Below, one piece after another: positions 14,401 through 28,153 of a stretch of 64,000 nt of DNA (position 1 is its first letter; each line of letters begins with the position of its first letter). The notes beneath the pieces are model-generated. The model was given only the letters and a program-made list of their open reading frames with translations. It made no database searches and was not told the DNA's origin. Made by a program: the position numbers and the translations under genes. The stretch covers positions 558,001-622,000 of the forward strand of contig JAZGTH010000073.1 in the NCBI GenBank assembly GCA_036877525.1, written 5' to 3'. The DNA is from Chromobotia macracanthus. Taxonomy: Eukaryota; Chordata; Actinopteri; Cypriniformes; Botiidae.

Positions 14401-17400
14401 TTCTTTCTCATAAACACTAAAATGTGAATATGAACAAATAAAGCCAAATAATGAGATAAATCTATTGCAAAGGGGCAAATTAGAATGATTTTTAGATGTT
14501 TCTTTTTATTACACACGGTTTTTGAAAAACATTTATATAATTTTTAACAAAAACGTGATCTAACTATAAAAGTTTCAAAAGTGTTGTAACTAAGTAAAAA
14601 GTTATGCACTCATGCAAGTTTTTTTTAAATTTAGGTATTTAATGAGATTGTTTCTTTATCTCTAAACTGTTACACCACCAAGACAATTTTGACTTTAAGC
14701 TCCACAAAAAAATCTAAATTAATTTTAATTCCCCAGTTGAATCATGTTCAGGAATCCAAACACATGAAAGGTGATAAAGGTGAGACATTAATAAGATGGG
14801 TTTCTGGGTATGTTTAAAATGTATTTTTTGAACTTAGAACTTGAAGTATTATAAGTATTTAACCTCAAAGCACCTCTGCAAGTGATTTTACTTGTTAAAA
14901 AATTATTACAGAACAATTTTGGCAAATTAGCTTCAAAAAGGTGAATGCAGCTGAAAGGTGAGTATTTTGTCTTCAATGATGTTAATTATAGAGGTGTATT
15001 TAAGTAAATTCTGTATGAATTGTAACTTTAATATATCCCTGAATAATTGAAAAGTAAAACTTTTTCCATTGACATTAATCTGTACTCTTTATGGCCATAG
15101 TGTGTTATCTTTGTGAAGTTTATGAATTCTATATTAAGATGTACTGTTGCTGTGGATTCTGAGCTTTGCTAAGACTTGCATTCAGAGCTGTGCATGCAGC
15201 ACATAAACACCCACACAAATCTTCAACAGTGGAAATTTTTCAAATCTCCACATTTAACCTGATTTCCCAAAGCAGCTTATAAAGTCACTCAATCTTTAAT
15301 GTGAAAAGAGTTCAACTGTTTATATGACACAACAAACATGTCCTGATGCACAAATTCAAAGAAGTTAATTGTCATTACTAAACAGAAACAAGTTGCAATA
15401 ATGTAATTTCAGTTTTATACCAAACTAACAGCAAGAGGATGGATTTTCTTATTACAGGCATGTCTGCTGTTTGTCTGCATGTCTGCAAGAGACTACACAA
15501 CAGGGGTGCCTGTCATAACCCCAACAAATCTATTTGCACCAGTAAAGGGAGCTTGGTAACTCAAAGAGCCAGATTGATTGCCGTCTTGTACCACACTCTC
15601 TTCCTCTCCCACTGCGTGTTTGAACTAGTCCTTTAATTCCCTTTTCTTGTTTGTCTCTGATCTATACAGCCTTCATCTCTCTGCCCCATGTGCAACAGAT
15701 GCAATTATTGTCCATTGAAGAATCTTATTGTTTTATTGTTTATATGTATGTGCTGCTGTGCATAGCCTAAAGCAATGTGGGGATTGCAGGTGGGCTGTGT
15801 GTATGGGACTAAACATGGTAGATTTTGTCCATGAGTATGTTTGGAGGCATATTAAGCTTTCCCACTCTGTGAGACAGATTAAAGTGTTGCCATCTTGTGG
15901 AACCTTCTATCACATGGACATGCACTGTTGCAAACAGAAAAATCTGGCTTGTGTTTGGGGTCTTAAGATTCAGGTACAGTTCATTATCTGGCTTTATTAA
16001 AATAACATCACACAGACTTTGGGCTTAGAGATCTCAAGGTCATTTTATCATTTTATAGACCTAACACTGGGTAATTTCTTAACCAATTTTTTAAACTTTA
16101 ATAAGATGTTTCGAACATTCTCTTTGTGATATGTCATATGTCTACATGTACACAGTGTGAAGACAACAGAGTATCAGGGCTTCAATAATATCTGCCTATT
16201 GGGCTTTGATAGGCTCAGATGAACTCATAAAAAAAGGGAAAATGAGTTTCATTTTATAACTACTGTTATAACTGTTTTTACATATATCATTATCTTTGGG
16301 ACACCACTCAAACATGTCTGTGAAGTCAAGCTTTAAGAACATCAGGATTAAAAAAACAGGATTTTAGAACTAAACAGCAAGACGATGTGAAAGTGTTGGG
16401 GGAAGGAGATGACGAGTCACTGGAGGGGAGAAACCAACATAAAAGAACAGAGCCAAGGAAACATGGACGGAGAGACAGGATGAGCAAAAGAGATTGAGAG
16501 TGTGAATAAGAAACTGGCAGACACCATTAGTCAGAGCCTGAGAGCAGACTGTGACCGACAGGTAGACCAGTGCCAAGCAGTCTGTGGCAGCCTTGGCTCT
16601 GATTGGTCCTTCATGTTTGGAAGCCTCGCTCTCTGATTAGTGCCGTTTTGAGAGTCCAACCTAATCTCTAATGGCTTGCTCAACTTTAGCTCAACACTGC
16701 CCCCTGTCTGTTATACTTCAAATTACCAATGAGTGGGGACTAAATTGTTGAGCAAAAAACATACATAAAATCTAATTGAACAAAGATGCAAATGGGAATT
16801 ACACATAAGGGTATTTATATTGTATTAAATAAAAATTATATTACTAAATGTGCAAACACAGGCTGCCTAATATAAATAATTCTCAAGTATCATTCTTTGC
16901 TCAGGTCAGATGAGCTAATAATAAGAATTTTATGAAACCTCTGAAGGAGAAAGAAGAAGGTTTACATGTAAATCCCTGAGACCAGGGGGTCTTACTTCCT
17001 GTTCTTTATATTAAGAACTTCTGGAGCTGATGGCCCACAAGTCTAGTACCACTTGATCAATCTAGTAGACTCACATCTGGTAATTCACACCCACACACTC
17101 ATATACACATAAAAGCTACAGATGGTCTAACACACTCACACCCACACATTCAATTCTTCTAGTCCATATCTCTTGTGTCATTACAGCTGAGCAAAGAGGT
17201 AAAACAATCTGTCTTGATGGCAGGAGCTTAAGCTTGCTGGGAGATAAATGGACTTTTTAAGAAATACTGAACAGGAAAGCTATAGTGTGTGGGCCAGAAT
17301 TTTGGCTTGTCTGTCTGACAGCATCTGTATTGTTTTGTAATTTAATGTTCATAAAGATGGACAATGTAAAGTAAACAAGCTGTAATGTAACAGTATGTGA

Positions 17401-18172
17401 ATACTGTTGAATATTTTAAGTTTTGTTATATTTCAAATAATTCCATTTTTCAAAATCATTGTTTTAAATATAAATATAAAACATAAATATGACACTACTT
17501 AAATTCATATCTAAACATAACCCAATAAATTACTATATACAAATTAGAGCTTACTTAACATTCATCAAGGCTAAATATGGCCTTAAGTCTTTTGAAAAAG
17601 AACAATAACCTTGACATAGAAAGATAACAACAGATGAAGGGAGAGAGAATTATGCATCTTGTGGTTGTTTGTGGTGCCCAGCTGAGAACATTATGTTTGG
17701 ATGCATGTAAACTGAATACTAAGACACTATTCAAACTCCAACACACACTCAGACATACAGAAGTCACAACAATTGCATAGTGTTTGAAGGGCCACAAACT
17801 AGGATGACTGGGTTAGTAAAAAAAAAATTAATGATTTGTCTAATCTAATTAAGGTTCCACTGGGTTGGAGTTGATGTTTCTCCCTTATAATCACATCTGT
17901 CAGCTGCTTTAATCAGCACAGCCAATTGACATAGTATTAACACAGGCGTTGTTCGTCTAGTTAGTTCAGGAGAAAAAGTTTGGTTTCTTCCATCGCATAT
18001 ATTAGACTTTATAATTTAGAACAGCGACATTAAATTTCCTTGAACGCATAATAAATTACTCAAAACTCTCTTCCAAAGACATTAGCAGGAGGACAGATTT
18101 AATGAAGAAAGCAATGGGCCCAGATGAACACTAGATAGCATAACAGAAGTTTCTAATTACACTACCAGTCTT

Positions 18173-18193
18173 TCTCTCTCTCTCTCTCTCTCT
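18173..18193. repeat. (CT)n microsatellite
   Basis: CT dinucleotide run of about 10 units, in the gene-poor left part of the window. Confidence 0.9.
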
Positions 18194-19158
18194 TTCTCCA
18201 TGAGTGTGTGAATTTGGGTGTTAAGGTGAGAAAGCAAAGGAAAGAAAGGGAGAGAGATCCAGTTGCATTATGGGTTGACAAAAGCCACCTGTGAGACACT
18301 TATGACCTTCGGTGCATGCTCCATAACAGACCAGTCCCTTTATGAAACCATACAAACACACATCATGGACCTGATGTATTTAACAGTATTCCTCAGCACA
18401 CTTTTCAAAGACACAGAGAAAACCTCCATGGTGACAAGACACAGAGGGATCTAAAGCAGCCAGAGCAGGTCAGTAAGATGAATATTAGAAAAAGAATGAG
18501 CTAGGAGCACAGACAACAAAGCTCTAATAAATGTTGTACTGATTTTCTGTGTATAGAAACATGTTAAGAGTTTTACTATGAAACAAACATCCAGGGTTCC
18601 TGTGATCATGGAAAACCTGGAAATTAACAATGACTTTTTCTGGGTCAGAAAACAAAATGGAAATTAATAGATCTTGTAACAGTCATAGAAAACATAATAG
18701 TGAAAATGCATTTTTATATATGCTCTGCTCTTAAATATTTCATTGGCTATCGTTTGCTCATGTGTAGAAATTTGTGAACAAATTGTCTTTTTTTAAATGA
18801 ATTGGCCTGAATTAAGGATATTTTAAAAATAGTATTTACCAGTGAGTAGTAAGGTCATGAAAATTTATCGCAAAACAATGTCATAACCCAGAACATTGTG
18901 AAGACTTGTAATAACACATAGTTTGTTTAACACAACAATTATCAATGTAAATCATGTGAGCATTTTGGTACTGTCTGATGGCATTTGTTGTTGAAGAACA
19001 ACTAACAACTTTTAAGCTGCAGATTTTGTAGGCTTTTTCATGCATGTTAAAATGTTAGTTAACTCCGGGCATCTTGGCTTACTGCAAAACATTCTGCTCC
19101 AAATACATTTGGCAGTTCTCCCAGCGTACTTATAGAGAGGAGATTCTGGCAGTGCAGG

Positions 19159-22100
19159 ATGATGCAACAGTTTCTGAGAGACATGTTTGTAGATCCAGAG
19201 CTTCTGGCTGAACTGAATGAGGAGCAAAAACAAAGTCTTTTCTACAAAATATCAGGAGCAGGTGAGACGCTGGATGGAGCATGATAGCCAAGAAGCAAGC
19301 TGGGAAAGGAGGCCTAAAGATGGTGAATCCAGCAAGACAAACTTTCCAGGTCTACACCCCACACTTCTGTTATATTTTATCTTAGTTAAATGACCCACCA
19401 TATTGTTAAAACACGTTTCTAAAGATGCTTTATTTAGCATTACTTAGAGCAATCTGAGCCTTATGACAATGCCAACCTGGCTAAGAAGGCAGCATTTCAT
19501 GCCCCCAACACAAAGTCTGCTCCAAAAGTTAAGCAAATTTATTATGCTGCCTCCTAAGACCTGGTTTTGGCAAGATTTTATGGCAGGTTACATGCATTCT
19601 TCACAAAGAAGGCAAACCCATACAAATATATCCAAGATGCTAGACAAAATGAAAGACATTGATTATAAATCACATTATTCTAGAATTAATAGACCACTGT
19701 ACTAAATATAGGTGTGTTTTTATACTTGTTAGGTTATGTAGCAATTGTCTCTATATAGCTCTATAGCTTTATCATTCCAAAGGTCCTGTTTAAATACACT
19801 GCAGTTTAAAATAAATAGTGTAGACTGGTTTTTACATGAATAACCCGTCTTTATTACTGTCTCCAGAAACCAGGAAGAGTGTTCAGTGGCTGAAGGGCCG
19901 TGTTGGTGCGGTCTGGGTAATGGGAGAAGCCCCTGGAGACAGACCATATGAGTTGATTGTCAAAGAGTTGATGGAGGAGAGAGTCAGATGTCAGGCTCAG
20001 CTAGAAGACCAGGAGTTGTGATGAGTGCCAACTACAATGTTATGCCCAACTACACGGCTTTTCATCATTCATCTTTTGACTAGATTCAAAGTTCATATCA
20101 ATGACTTTACCTTGTTCCACATGTAAACATAAACATTTATTTTATTCATACAGAAATGTAATTTCACTCAGGACTGACTTATTTGAAAACATAAACATTA
20201 AAGTAATAGTGAATTTTAAAATCTTATTCTTTAAAAGATTTTTCCTAGTTATTTGGGGTCTTTTCAAGGAGGAAGAAAGAGCAAGAGATAAAGCAAAAGT
20301 TCAGAGATGCCATCTCAAAGGAGAAAGTGTGCTTAGTGGCAGGAGAAGCTGAAGACAGGAAAGCAGCAAAACAGGAAGAGGAACACATACAAGAGCTAAA
20401 GGTGGTTGATCGACAAACCCCTCTAACTTCTAACTGTACTGCACAATGAATGTGCACTAATTGACATCCTGTCAGCCTCAGCAAAGCAGAATTTTTTTGC
20501 CAGTCTTTCACAAGGATTTAAGCTGGAGAATGTACAGAACCAAGCTAGCAGTCAAGGTTGAAGAAGAATAAAGTACACTAAAGATTCATTACTTTAAACC
20601 GTCATTGTTGTCAACATTTTTTGGCCTAACATTCATTTGCTGGATGTTATTTTTCTACCACCAAACATTATAGACAGTGTGATGTCTGACTGTTGTATGT
20701 TCTACTCTGTCTTGTGTACTTTTGTTTTCAGTACCTCTCTTTGAGAGACAGTGAACAATGATGAAAACAACCAGGCAATCAATACTCAGTCTGAAACCAA
20801 CTTACTGCTTTAACAACAAAGACTACAGTGATGCAGGTTCCTAGTTCTCTGAAACTGTTCTCTGAAAGTGTATGTACGCAGGCACTTTTGTTTGTCATGT
20901 TAGTCTTATGTAGTTCCCCATTTGGAAAGTGTATTACAAACACCTGGTGCCTGTTGAAGTGAAAAGTAGAAAGTATGTTTTAGTGTAAAACATGGTGTAA
21001 CATTCAAAATGCATGGTAATTCAACAAGGCTAAAAGTAAGTCAGCTTATTAAGGATGAGAGTTTGGGTGAGAAAGAGATAAAAGAGAAGTCTTTTAATCT
21101 TAAAAATGAGTTTAAATCTTAAAGGCACCTCCAATGCTGCATAATTAGTTATTCATCAGCTGCACTGATGGTATTATCTCCTCAAAGAGAGATAGAGGGT
21201 AATGGTAAAACATGGGAGGAGTTGGGGGCAGGCGAGGGTGGCAGCAGGAACGTTTTTTAAATATTCACACTGCTGATTCCCAGAAGAGGCCTTGATGGTT
21301 AGAGATGATTTGTGGCCTGATAATGAGACCTTGTAAAGAAACTTGTCAAATATTAAAGAGCTCATTTATCACAGCCCACAGATCGTCCTGCCTGCTGGAA
21401 AGTGCTGAGTCATTAAACTGAAGTCTTTTCTCTCACAACAGAAATCTTTTAAAAAACTATAGAAGCACAGGGTATGCTGTAACAGTAAAAGGAAAAAGAG
21501 GATTCTCTCAAACTCTACTGTCTTTTCTGTTGGCCTCTTACCTTTTTCTTTAACAACATTTAGAAATTAGTGTGGACCTCCTGGTGGTTGCCTGTGGACC
21601 CCTAGATTTTTTGACCACCTCTAACATTGTTAGCTAGGGCCCTGTGCTGTATTAATTTGATGGATCAGTGCTGCAGTGCAAATCAATCAAGTAATTTTTT
21701 AAGAAAAAAAAATTGTAAACAGCATGTGTTGTTTAGCTACACCTCCCACCGCAAAAAAATGCAATTAGCTCGGCTTCTAGCAGCCTTAAATGATGTGATT
21801 TCTTGTTTGCTGAACAGTGACTGCAGTAAGAGTTTTACCAAGACAGAAAGCACCACTGGTAAATCCACTGGAGTGATCACAACTGCCAAAAGTGCAGCTG
21901 CACTCGAGTTTTAGACTGCTGTTGATGACTCTAGTGGTCCAGTCAATGAGTGCTGTTTTACACATAACACCTCATTGGTAATTACATTATGTCAATAATT
22001 ATATAGCTTAAGTGTCTTAAACAACCACACTGCCATGTGTTTGTGTCCTCCAGGATTAATTATTCAACCAAATGATTTCCATTTCAACAAAGCTAATAAG

Positions 22101-25045
22101 CAACTGGTGCTAATTCATTACTGTGAGAGTTACAACAACATACTGATGTTGTTAGCAAGTAAGCTATGATGCACATGATGTTTTGTGAACTCTTGCTCTC
22201 TCAGAAAAGTTCTATGTTCCTATGTGGCTTGCTCAGAAAGAAGAAGAAAAACAGCAGAGGGAAGAGAAAGAGATACGGCGTGCGGAGGAGAAAAGCGCAA
22301 AGGAACTTTATACGCTTCCCAGAGCAGGAGTGAATTAAGAGCGAACAGAGAGATTGAGAGTGGGAGGAGCATTGTGAGTGAAAACATCTTCCATTTAATT
22401 CTCATCTCTCTTTTGAGCATCTGCAGAGTTTGAATCTCTTCATCTTGTCTTTAATCTTCAGCCTGTGTGTAAAGATAACAAAAACTTTAAACTGCTCATG
22501 ACTGAAGGCCATGTTATGGCATGTAAGTGTACTCAAAAAGAGCATTCATTGAGTCATCTAAAGCAAACTGCACACGAAAATGACAAACACCAAAATCGCT
22601 AATCTGATTGGTTGTCTATGTTGTCATTATTTAACTTTGCATAACTGGAAACAAAGTTGTGATAGAATGGTACTGCAGGCAGTATTTTTTTAAACAAATC
22701 AGTAGATGAATCCACTAGATTTGTATGAACAGTTGGTTGAATACTTGCCTCCAACCCACCTGTAACCTCCATTTACCATTTTCCATTCATTTGCCTATTC
22801 ATCACCGTCTTCCTCTTTAGTGCAGCACTTCAAAGCAGATAACGAGGAGATTACAAGGAAGGCCCGCTGGGCAAGAGATCAATATAATCGTCAGTCACTG
22901 CGGGCCATACAGAAAGGCCTTGTGGCTGGACTGAGCAGCCACTTCCAAAAACAGGCCCACATGAATAGAGCAAACCCACACATGAGATACAGTACAGTCA
23001 TTGTACTGTCTGCCAGTTCTGTCTCCAACAATGAAGTCCAACCCAAGCCTGGCCTTCAACGTGCAGAACCACCCTTGCACTGGCACAGACAAAGCCGCAG
23101 ACATAGTACAACAATGACACTTCTACTAATGGATAAGTTATCATTCTGCATAGAATAGCCAGTTAATAGCCATGGGTTAAGTTGAAACCTAGAATAATTT
23201 TTGAATAAAATTTTACATAGGATTGTTCAAGTGTTCCCTACTCTTTTGTAAGTATTGACGTTTAGCATAGTTAATGGCCAAAAGAAATCCATACTTTACG
23301 TATAATATATTGAATTTTGTATTTGGTCAATATACATATGTAACGTAACATAATTATGCTAATTTATGCTCCATTATACTCATTTTGAGTTTATTATGTG
23401 AGAAAAGACCATGGAGTGCCAAGACAGACATAAAACTAGCACAGCGTAGGAGACTGGTTACCAGCCAGATATATAGTTTAATACAAATACTGACCAATCA
23501 AAAATTCCAGAAAGCTGTGTGCAAAATAAACAACAATTATACACCGTCTCAAAGATTATGCAGTTCTATAAATTACTGCTCTCATCTCCCATTATCCCAG
23601 CATGGGTATGAGCACCACAACCCTTGTTCCAGGGAATCGGTTATTCTCTGGTCTACTGAGGAGCAGAAGCCAAAAAAATGCTGAATATGAAAGGAACACT
23701 AACACTATTGCCCTGTGGTTCCGCAGTAAGGGTTCCTGATGACCTCTCTAGTGTCTCCTGATATCCGAGACAATACATTAAAATCCATTATCATCTGTGT
23801 CCAAAAGCACCAAGAATAACTTGCCAAATGTCAGCATTAATTGCAAGGGTGGTGTTCTGAAAGCATTAAACTGGAAAATATAAGCATTTAGCATGTAGAC
23901 ATTTGCTAATGCCTCTCGGGCAGATCTTTACCTTTTACCCTCTTCTACACACTGTCACCCACATCAGCAAAAGGAGAGAAATGGAGTGTGGAATATGTGT
24001 CACTGTTCAGAAACCAGATTCTGCCCAAGCAACAGATGGAGGGCAGTGGTATGTGTGTCTTTACTTGTACACATTCAGATACAGGACAGAGAAATTGAGA
24101 GTTGTCCTCAATAATTCAAAAGCTTTGCTGGGTTAATTACTGGCATCGGTCCTGCAGCTTTGTCATGTTAAAATGGGTTACTGTGTGTGACTCCTAGTTA
24201 AATGACAGGAGAACAGATTAATAGGCTTGTGAGTGTTGGAAATTCCAGTGGACCGTGGGCTACACATCAGTCTGGCTCTGAATAGAGGCATCTTGATAAG
24301 GGTACCAACACACACTCATTCTTACTCAAATGCATGCGCAATCCAGGGTGTAGATTTACACCAACACTGCTGGTATAGAGATATGGAAAAAATGTACTTA
24401 TACCACTTTCTGTCTAGTACCTGATGGGCCTGAGATTACAAAATTACAACTGAAATGATGCTGAAATATCTGAACAACTATTCTTTAAACAGGGCAGTTT
24501 AAATTCTCTCAGTTTTCTACTGTGTGTTTTTGATAGTGCCAATTTGACCTAAAATATTCTAGATATCAATCAGGTTTCTCAAAGTTTTACAAAAAGTGCA
24601 TACATACTTTCCAGTAAAACAAGGCTAAAGCTTACTGCTTACTGAATTTTGATTAGGTTAGAAAAACAAATGTATACATATTGAAGGGAAATTAATTATT
24701 CAGTTTGAATTTTGACTATTTAAACTTTATTTTTTACCCATTTAGTACTGGGGCCTCTGAGATTTCAAACATAAATAATGTTATACATGGAAATGTTATA
24801 AATGGAAATGTAGTTTTTCCACTGTCACAATTTGATGTTATGATTTTAACCTGAAGGAATCGTCTCTCAAGAGGACTCTGAGGGGCTGCTTATGAATGTT
24901 GCCGAGGGTTCTTTCCTGGTGCAGGTCAGTAAAAGAATATGAGACTACAGACTTTCCTATCGCACAACCAGTGCTTTCAAACATTTCCTTATTGATGCTT
25001 CTGGGAACTATTACAGCTTTCTGGGGGTGGACCAAAAATGTCAAT
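19159..25045 (+). pseudogene. sh2d4b: Decayed SH2D4-type SH2 adaptor gene (sh2d4b by position)
   Basis: Exon relics follow the SH2D4A/B order. Exon A (19159-19330) opens MMQQFLRDMFVDPELLAEL, close to the SH2D4 start, then a one-base gain near 19249-19256 throws EQVRRWMEHDSQEA out of frame. Exon 19867-20017 reads SVQWLKGRVGAVWVMGEAPG, and exon 20269-20401 reads RKKEQEIKQKFRDA to HIQELK; their phases join cleanly. Exon 22237-22373 is a charged helix with the wrong length modulo 3 and TGA stops after the shift. Exon 22821-about 23150 holds the linker (NRQSLRAIQKGLVAGLSS). The SH2 exon (about 24856-25045) reads GSFLVQVSKRI-stop-DYRLSY then KHFLIDASGNYYSFLGVDQ: TGA at 24940 replaces a residue, and the FLVR arginine is Gln (24922). 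The last SH2 exon was not found. SH2D4 proteins are SH2 adaptors. The copy lies beside tspan14, as SH2D4B does in human, so b is preferred over a. Disablement is seen; assignment is by family recall. Confidence 0.85.
23160..24850. other. Intron-like sequence of the sh2d4b relic
   Basis: Between the linker exon and the SH2 exon. The proline-rich linker exon expected in SH2D4 genes was not recognised here. No other gene or RNA is supported. Confidence 0.4.
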
Positions 25046-27330
25046 TAATAATTATTTTATGTGCAAACATTTAGAGCATTAGCATGTAGCTTCAGATGCT
25101 CATTTAAGCATCTGAAGCTACCTAACCAGTTAAGAATGTAAGGACTAAGAAGCCCAGATACCCAAATGCATGCTAAAATGCAGAAGATTAGTCACTATTT
25201 TAATATACACTATTTTAAATCCTAAATGCGTTTTAACATCACAATATTTGAGAAATGTGTTAGAAGACAAACTGATTCCTGTGTCAAACACTGTAGTCTG
25301 CACTAAGACAGCTTTAAAAGCTGAAAGCTTGCTCTGCCATCAATGACACATCCATACAGCATCGCCTGTGTAACCATGGATACATATTTCACTGTCTGGA
25401 AAGCTGTTAAATATGAAGTCACATGCTGTGAAATCTTTGACATCACTTAAATGCAAATGCAGGCGGCGTTGTACAACTGTCAACAAGTATTCCTGCGTCA
25501 CGCCTCTGCAATATGGTAAAAATAAATAAAAAATGCTGCAGAGAACCTGTTTACACATCCATGAAATTACGCTTTTAGTTCACATACAAAAACATGCAGA
25601 CCGAATGCAATGACATCAGTAAATAAGTAAAAAACAGCTCAGATTTACCCTCAGACATTGTAGTGTGGGCAACAAGGTCAATCTCACTATTTCAACCCAT
25701 ATTTGACATGTTTAAATATGTAAAACAGATTTGAAACATTGTATGCTAATTTTGAAACTGTTTTAGAACTTTCTGACTTTCAGTCGTTTTCAAAATCGCA
25801 GCACACTGCGTATTTTTTAACAAGTCAATTCTTAGGAGGTCATCACAACTACAGGAGAACAACTGGTGGTAGCCAGCACACAGACTGGCCCTTCTGCAGA
25901 CTTTTGATCATTTTTTCTTATGATTACTCACATGCAACTACGCCAAACAAGACTAAAACAGCTTTAAAAGAAACAAGACCAGCCCCTATAATGCCTTATG
26001 ATCTTAGCAAGTGAAAAAATGGAAAATAAACTAAGCCTCATGCAAAGGAAATACATACTGCATGTTTTCAATGGATCAGTGGTCTTTTAGCCATTGCAGC
26101 TGAGAATCCATTAGCGTTCCATTTGCTTTAATTGTTCTGTAATTATGATGCATTTAAGTCAAAATGCACTTGGGTAATGCAAGCATACATAAATGTACCT
26201 GAATGACTGAATGTTTTCTGTTCTTGAGAAATGAATGTTGCAAATGTATATTGCTGTGTAAATAGGAGCCAGCATGACCAATGAAACAATGTATTAAGGC
26301 ACCCTACTGTGACTAGGAAAGGGCTGATTAAACAACACCAGGAAAAGAGTTTCCTGTGTCTATATTTAAATCATACCACATCTTTGATGTTTTTCAATGA
26401 AAGAGATTTTCTGTTCTTCTGACCCAACAAATATGTGCACATCACCCCAGTGGTCAAGGTCTGGCTTGTTCACATGGCATTCATGTCTATGCCCAGAAGT
26501 AAGTGCCGATTGACACAAACAGGAATGTTAACAGATAGCTGACCTCCTTGACATTATGCAACAGAGGGACGATGAACATTCTCTTTTTATCAGCTCACAA
26601 TATGTTCCCACTCCATCTACCCTGCCAGAAAAGGCCATATGATTAAAAACGAGCCTTTTTAATCAGGACTGATTGCTAAGGGAGGTTCGATCTAATGTAG
26701 AGGTGACCGTGAAACAGCAAAGTTACTGAGATCACAACCCTGGTTTATCACCACTGAGCAAGACACCCCGGGATGATTGTGGTTGTAGTTAATGTGCTGG
26801 AAATCACTTTTTGAGGCAACTACTCAATACAGAAAGTATTTACAAGAATGCAATGGCCTTTAAAACATGGCCCTTTCTGATCTAGAAGTGTAGACCACAG
26901 TTGTCATAACACTGAAAGGTAGATTTTTACATGCCTATTTTATTATATTGGATATATTATATTGGTTTGTGTTGTTTTTCATACTTACCTGCCCTTTTTA
27001 ATAGAGGCCTTGGAAGACTTATTGTCCCAAACTTCTTTGTCCACAATGCAAATGGATACTTGATCATTTACTATTGATTGTTGTTGAATAAAATGCTAAT
27101 ATAATGTAATTATATAATTTAATTTTTCTTAAAGATGGGGGGTAACACGAGGTATTCTTGACATCAGAAGTTCAGAGACAAATTAATTAGTTTTTCTAAA
27201 ACTAAATGAAAAAGGTTTTTTATAACATGCATGCCTTAAAATTTAACATCTGACCATACCAGCAGCATACCAATATGTACAAGTATGAAACCAGCGTTTC
27301 CTTTTTAAAGACTAACAGCAAAGAGGTTGA
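25046..27330. other. Intergenic sequence between sh2d4b relic and tspan14 3' end
   Basis: Holds a perfect 15-bp inverted repeat (25086-25121), a POU-type octamer ATGCAAAT (25451-25458), and otherwise unassigned AT-rich sequence. The terminal SH2 exon of sh2d4b should fall here if it survived, but I could not find it. Confidence 0.5.
25086..25121. repeat. Perfect 15-bp inverted repeat with 6-nt loop
   Basis: Arms GTAGCTTCAGATGCT (25086-25100) and AGCATCTGAAGCTAC (25107-25121) are exact reverse complements around the loop CATTTA. It is too short for a typical microRNA precursor. It could be a cruciform, a protein-binding palindrome or a trace of an excised element. Confidence 0.9.
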
Positions 27331-27350
27331 TAATTAACCTCAACCTCAAT

Positions 27351-27356
27351 TTTATT
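27351..27356 (-). terminator. Candidate poly(A) signal of tspan14
   Basis: TTTATT on the plus strand is AATAAA on the minus strand, about 1.5 kb after the tspan14 stop. It would give a 3' UTR covering about 27335-28871. The choice among AATAAA matches is inference. Confidence 0.45.
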
Positions 27357-28116
27357 GAATATAAAAATGACAAAAGGAATTATGAAAATATTTACAGTTA
27401 TCACACTTTGAACAACACGACATCTAATCCAATAAAAAAATCCCCTCATGAGAAAGACGTCTTGCAGTAACATAAAAAACTGTACTGCATGTTAGTAAAT
27501 ATTCTATCAAGTCTTTACACAGTGGCCCAGACAGACACTCAAAAAAACAATGCACTCTGAACTGAGAAGAAAGCTAAAATCTTATTTCAGAGGTCATATT
27601 ATGTAAGTATACTAGTACAGAACTGAGAAAAGAAAAATTAGTCATGTGCATTATGAGTCTTTGGGTTACAGAGAACAGTTATGCCAGCTGTTCAAGTGGT
27701 GGCAGGCAGGTGTTTGTATTTTTATCAGTAGTTTGTGCTATATTAATGCAAGTTTGCAATTTAAAAATACAGATTTGACTTGCTGTCAAAAAAGAACCAA
27801 TGGGTTAATATATAGATTTTAAACTATTCAAATACCAAATGGTACGAAAATAATTTTCTGAAATCTATGCCAGAGAAAAGACCTGAATTTAACAATAACC
27901 TATAAAGTCATCAGGTAAAAGTACTGTAGAAACAAGGAGGTCAGTGTTGGCATCTCAAAGGCAGTGTTGACATCTGTACTTCAGAAAACAACATATGGTG
28001 ACTATCAAACATCAGTAATCCCCAAAGGTCTGCACAGTTCCAACATGCAGAGAACAGGTTTAGATGCTAGAGTTTCAATCGCTTCCACATTTAAAATGAT
28101 TCAACATCAACAGGCC

Positions 28117-28153
28117 ATGTGAGCTGTTGTTATCAGAAAACAACAGCTCACAT
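28117..28153. repeat. 15-bp hairpin in the presumed tspan14 3' UTR
   Basis: Arms 28117-28131 (ATGTGAGCTGTTGTT) and 28139-28153 pair perfectly around a 7-nt loop. It lies inside the inferred 3' UTR, so the transcript could fold here. Confidence 0.85.

Larger units (their letters stand above)
1..19150. other. Gene-poor region
   Basis: No exon set was supported on either strand across about 19 kb. The longest open frame (4526-4978, +, 150 codons) has AT-driven composition, no domain and no splice context. Visible contents are an old repeat tail near 1809-1848, GA/CT microsatellites, short tandem repeats near 11440-11480 and 11924-11949, and less AT-rich, CpG-bearing stretches near 9530-9780 and 9880-10200 that could be conserved non-coding elements. 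In human the side of SH2D4B away from TSPAN14 leads toward NRG3 and is also gene-poor; that comparison comes from memory. Confidence 0.6.

Noticed and set aside
19012..19440. Two minus-strand open frames
   Set aside because: Antisense to the first exon of the sh2d4b relic; no independent support.
24838..25044. Minus-strand open frame of 68 codons
   Set aside because: It is the antisense shadow of the SH2 exon relic of sh2d4b.
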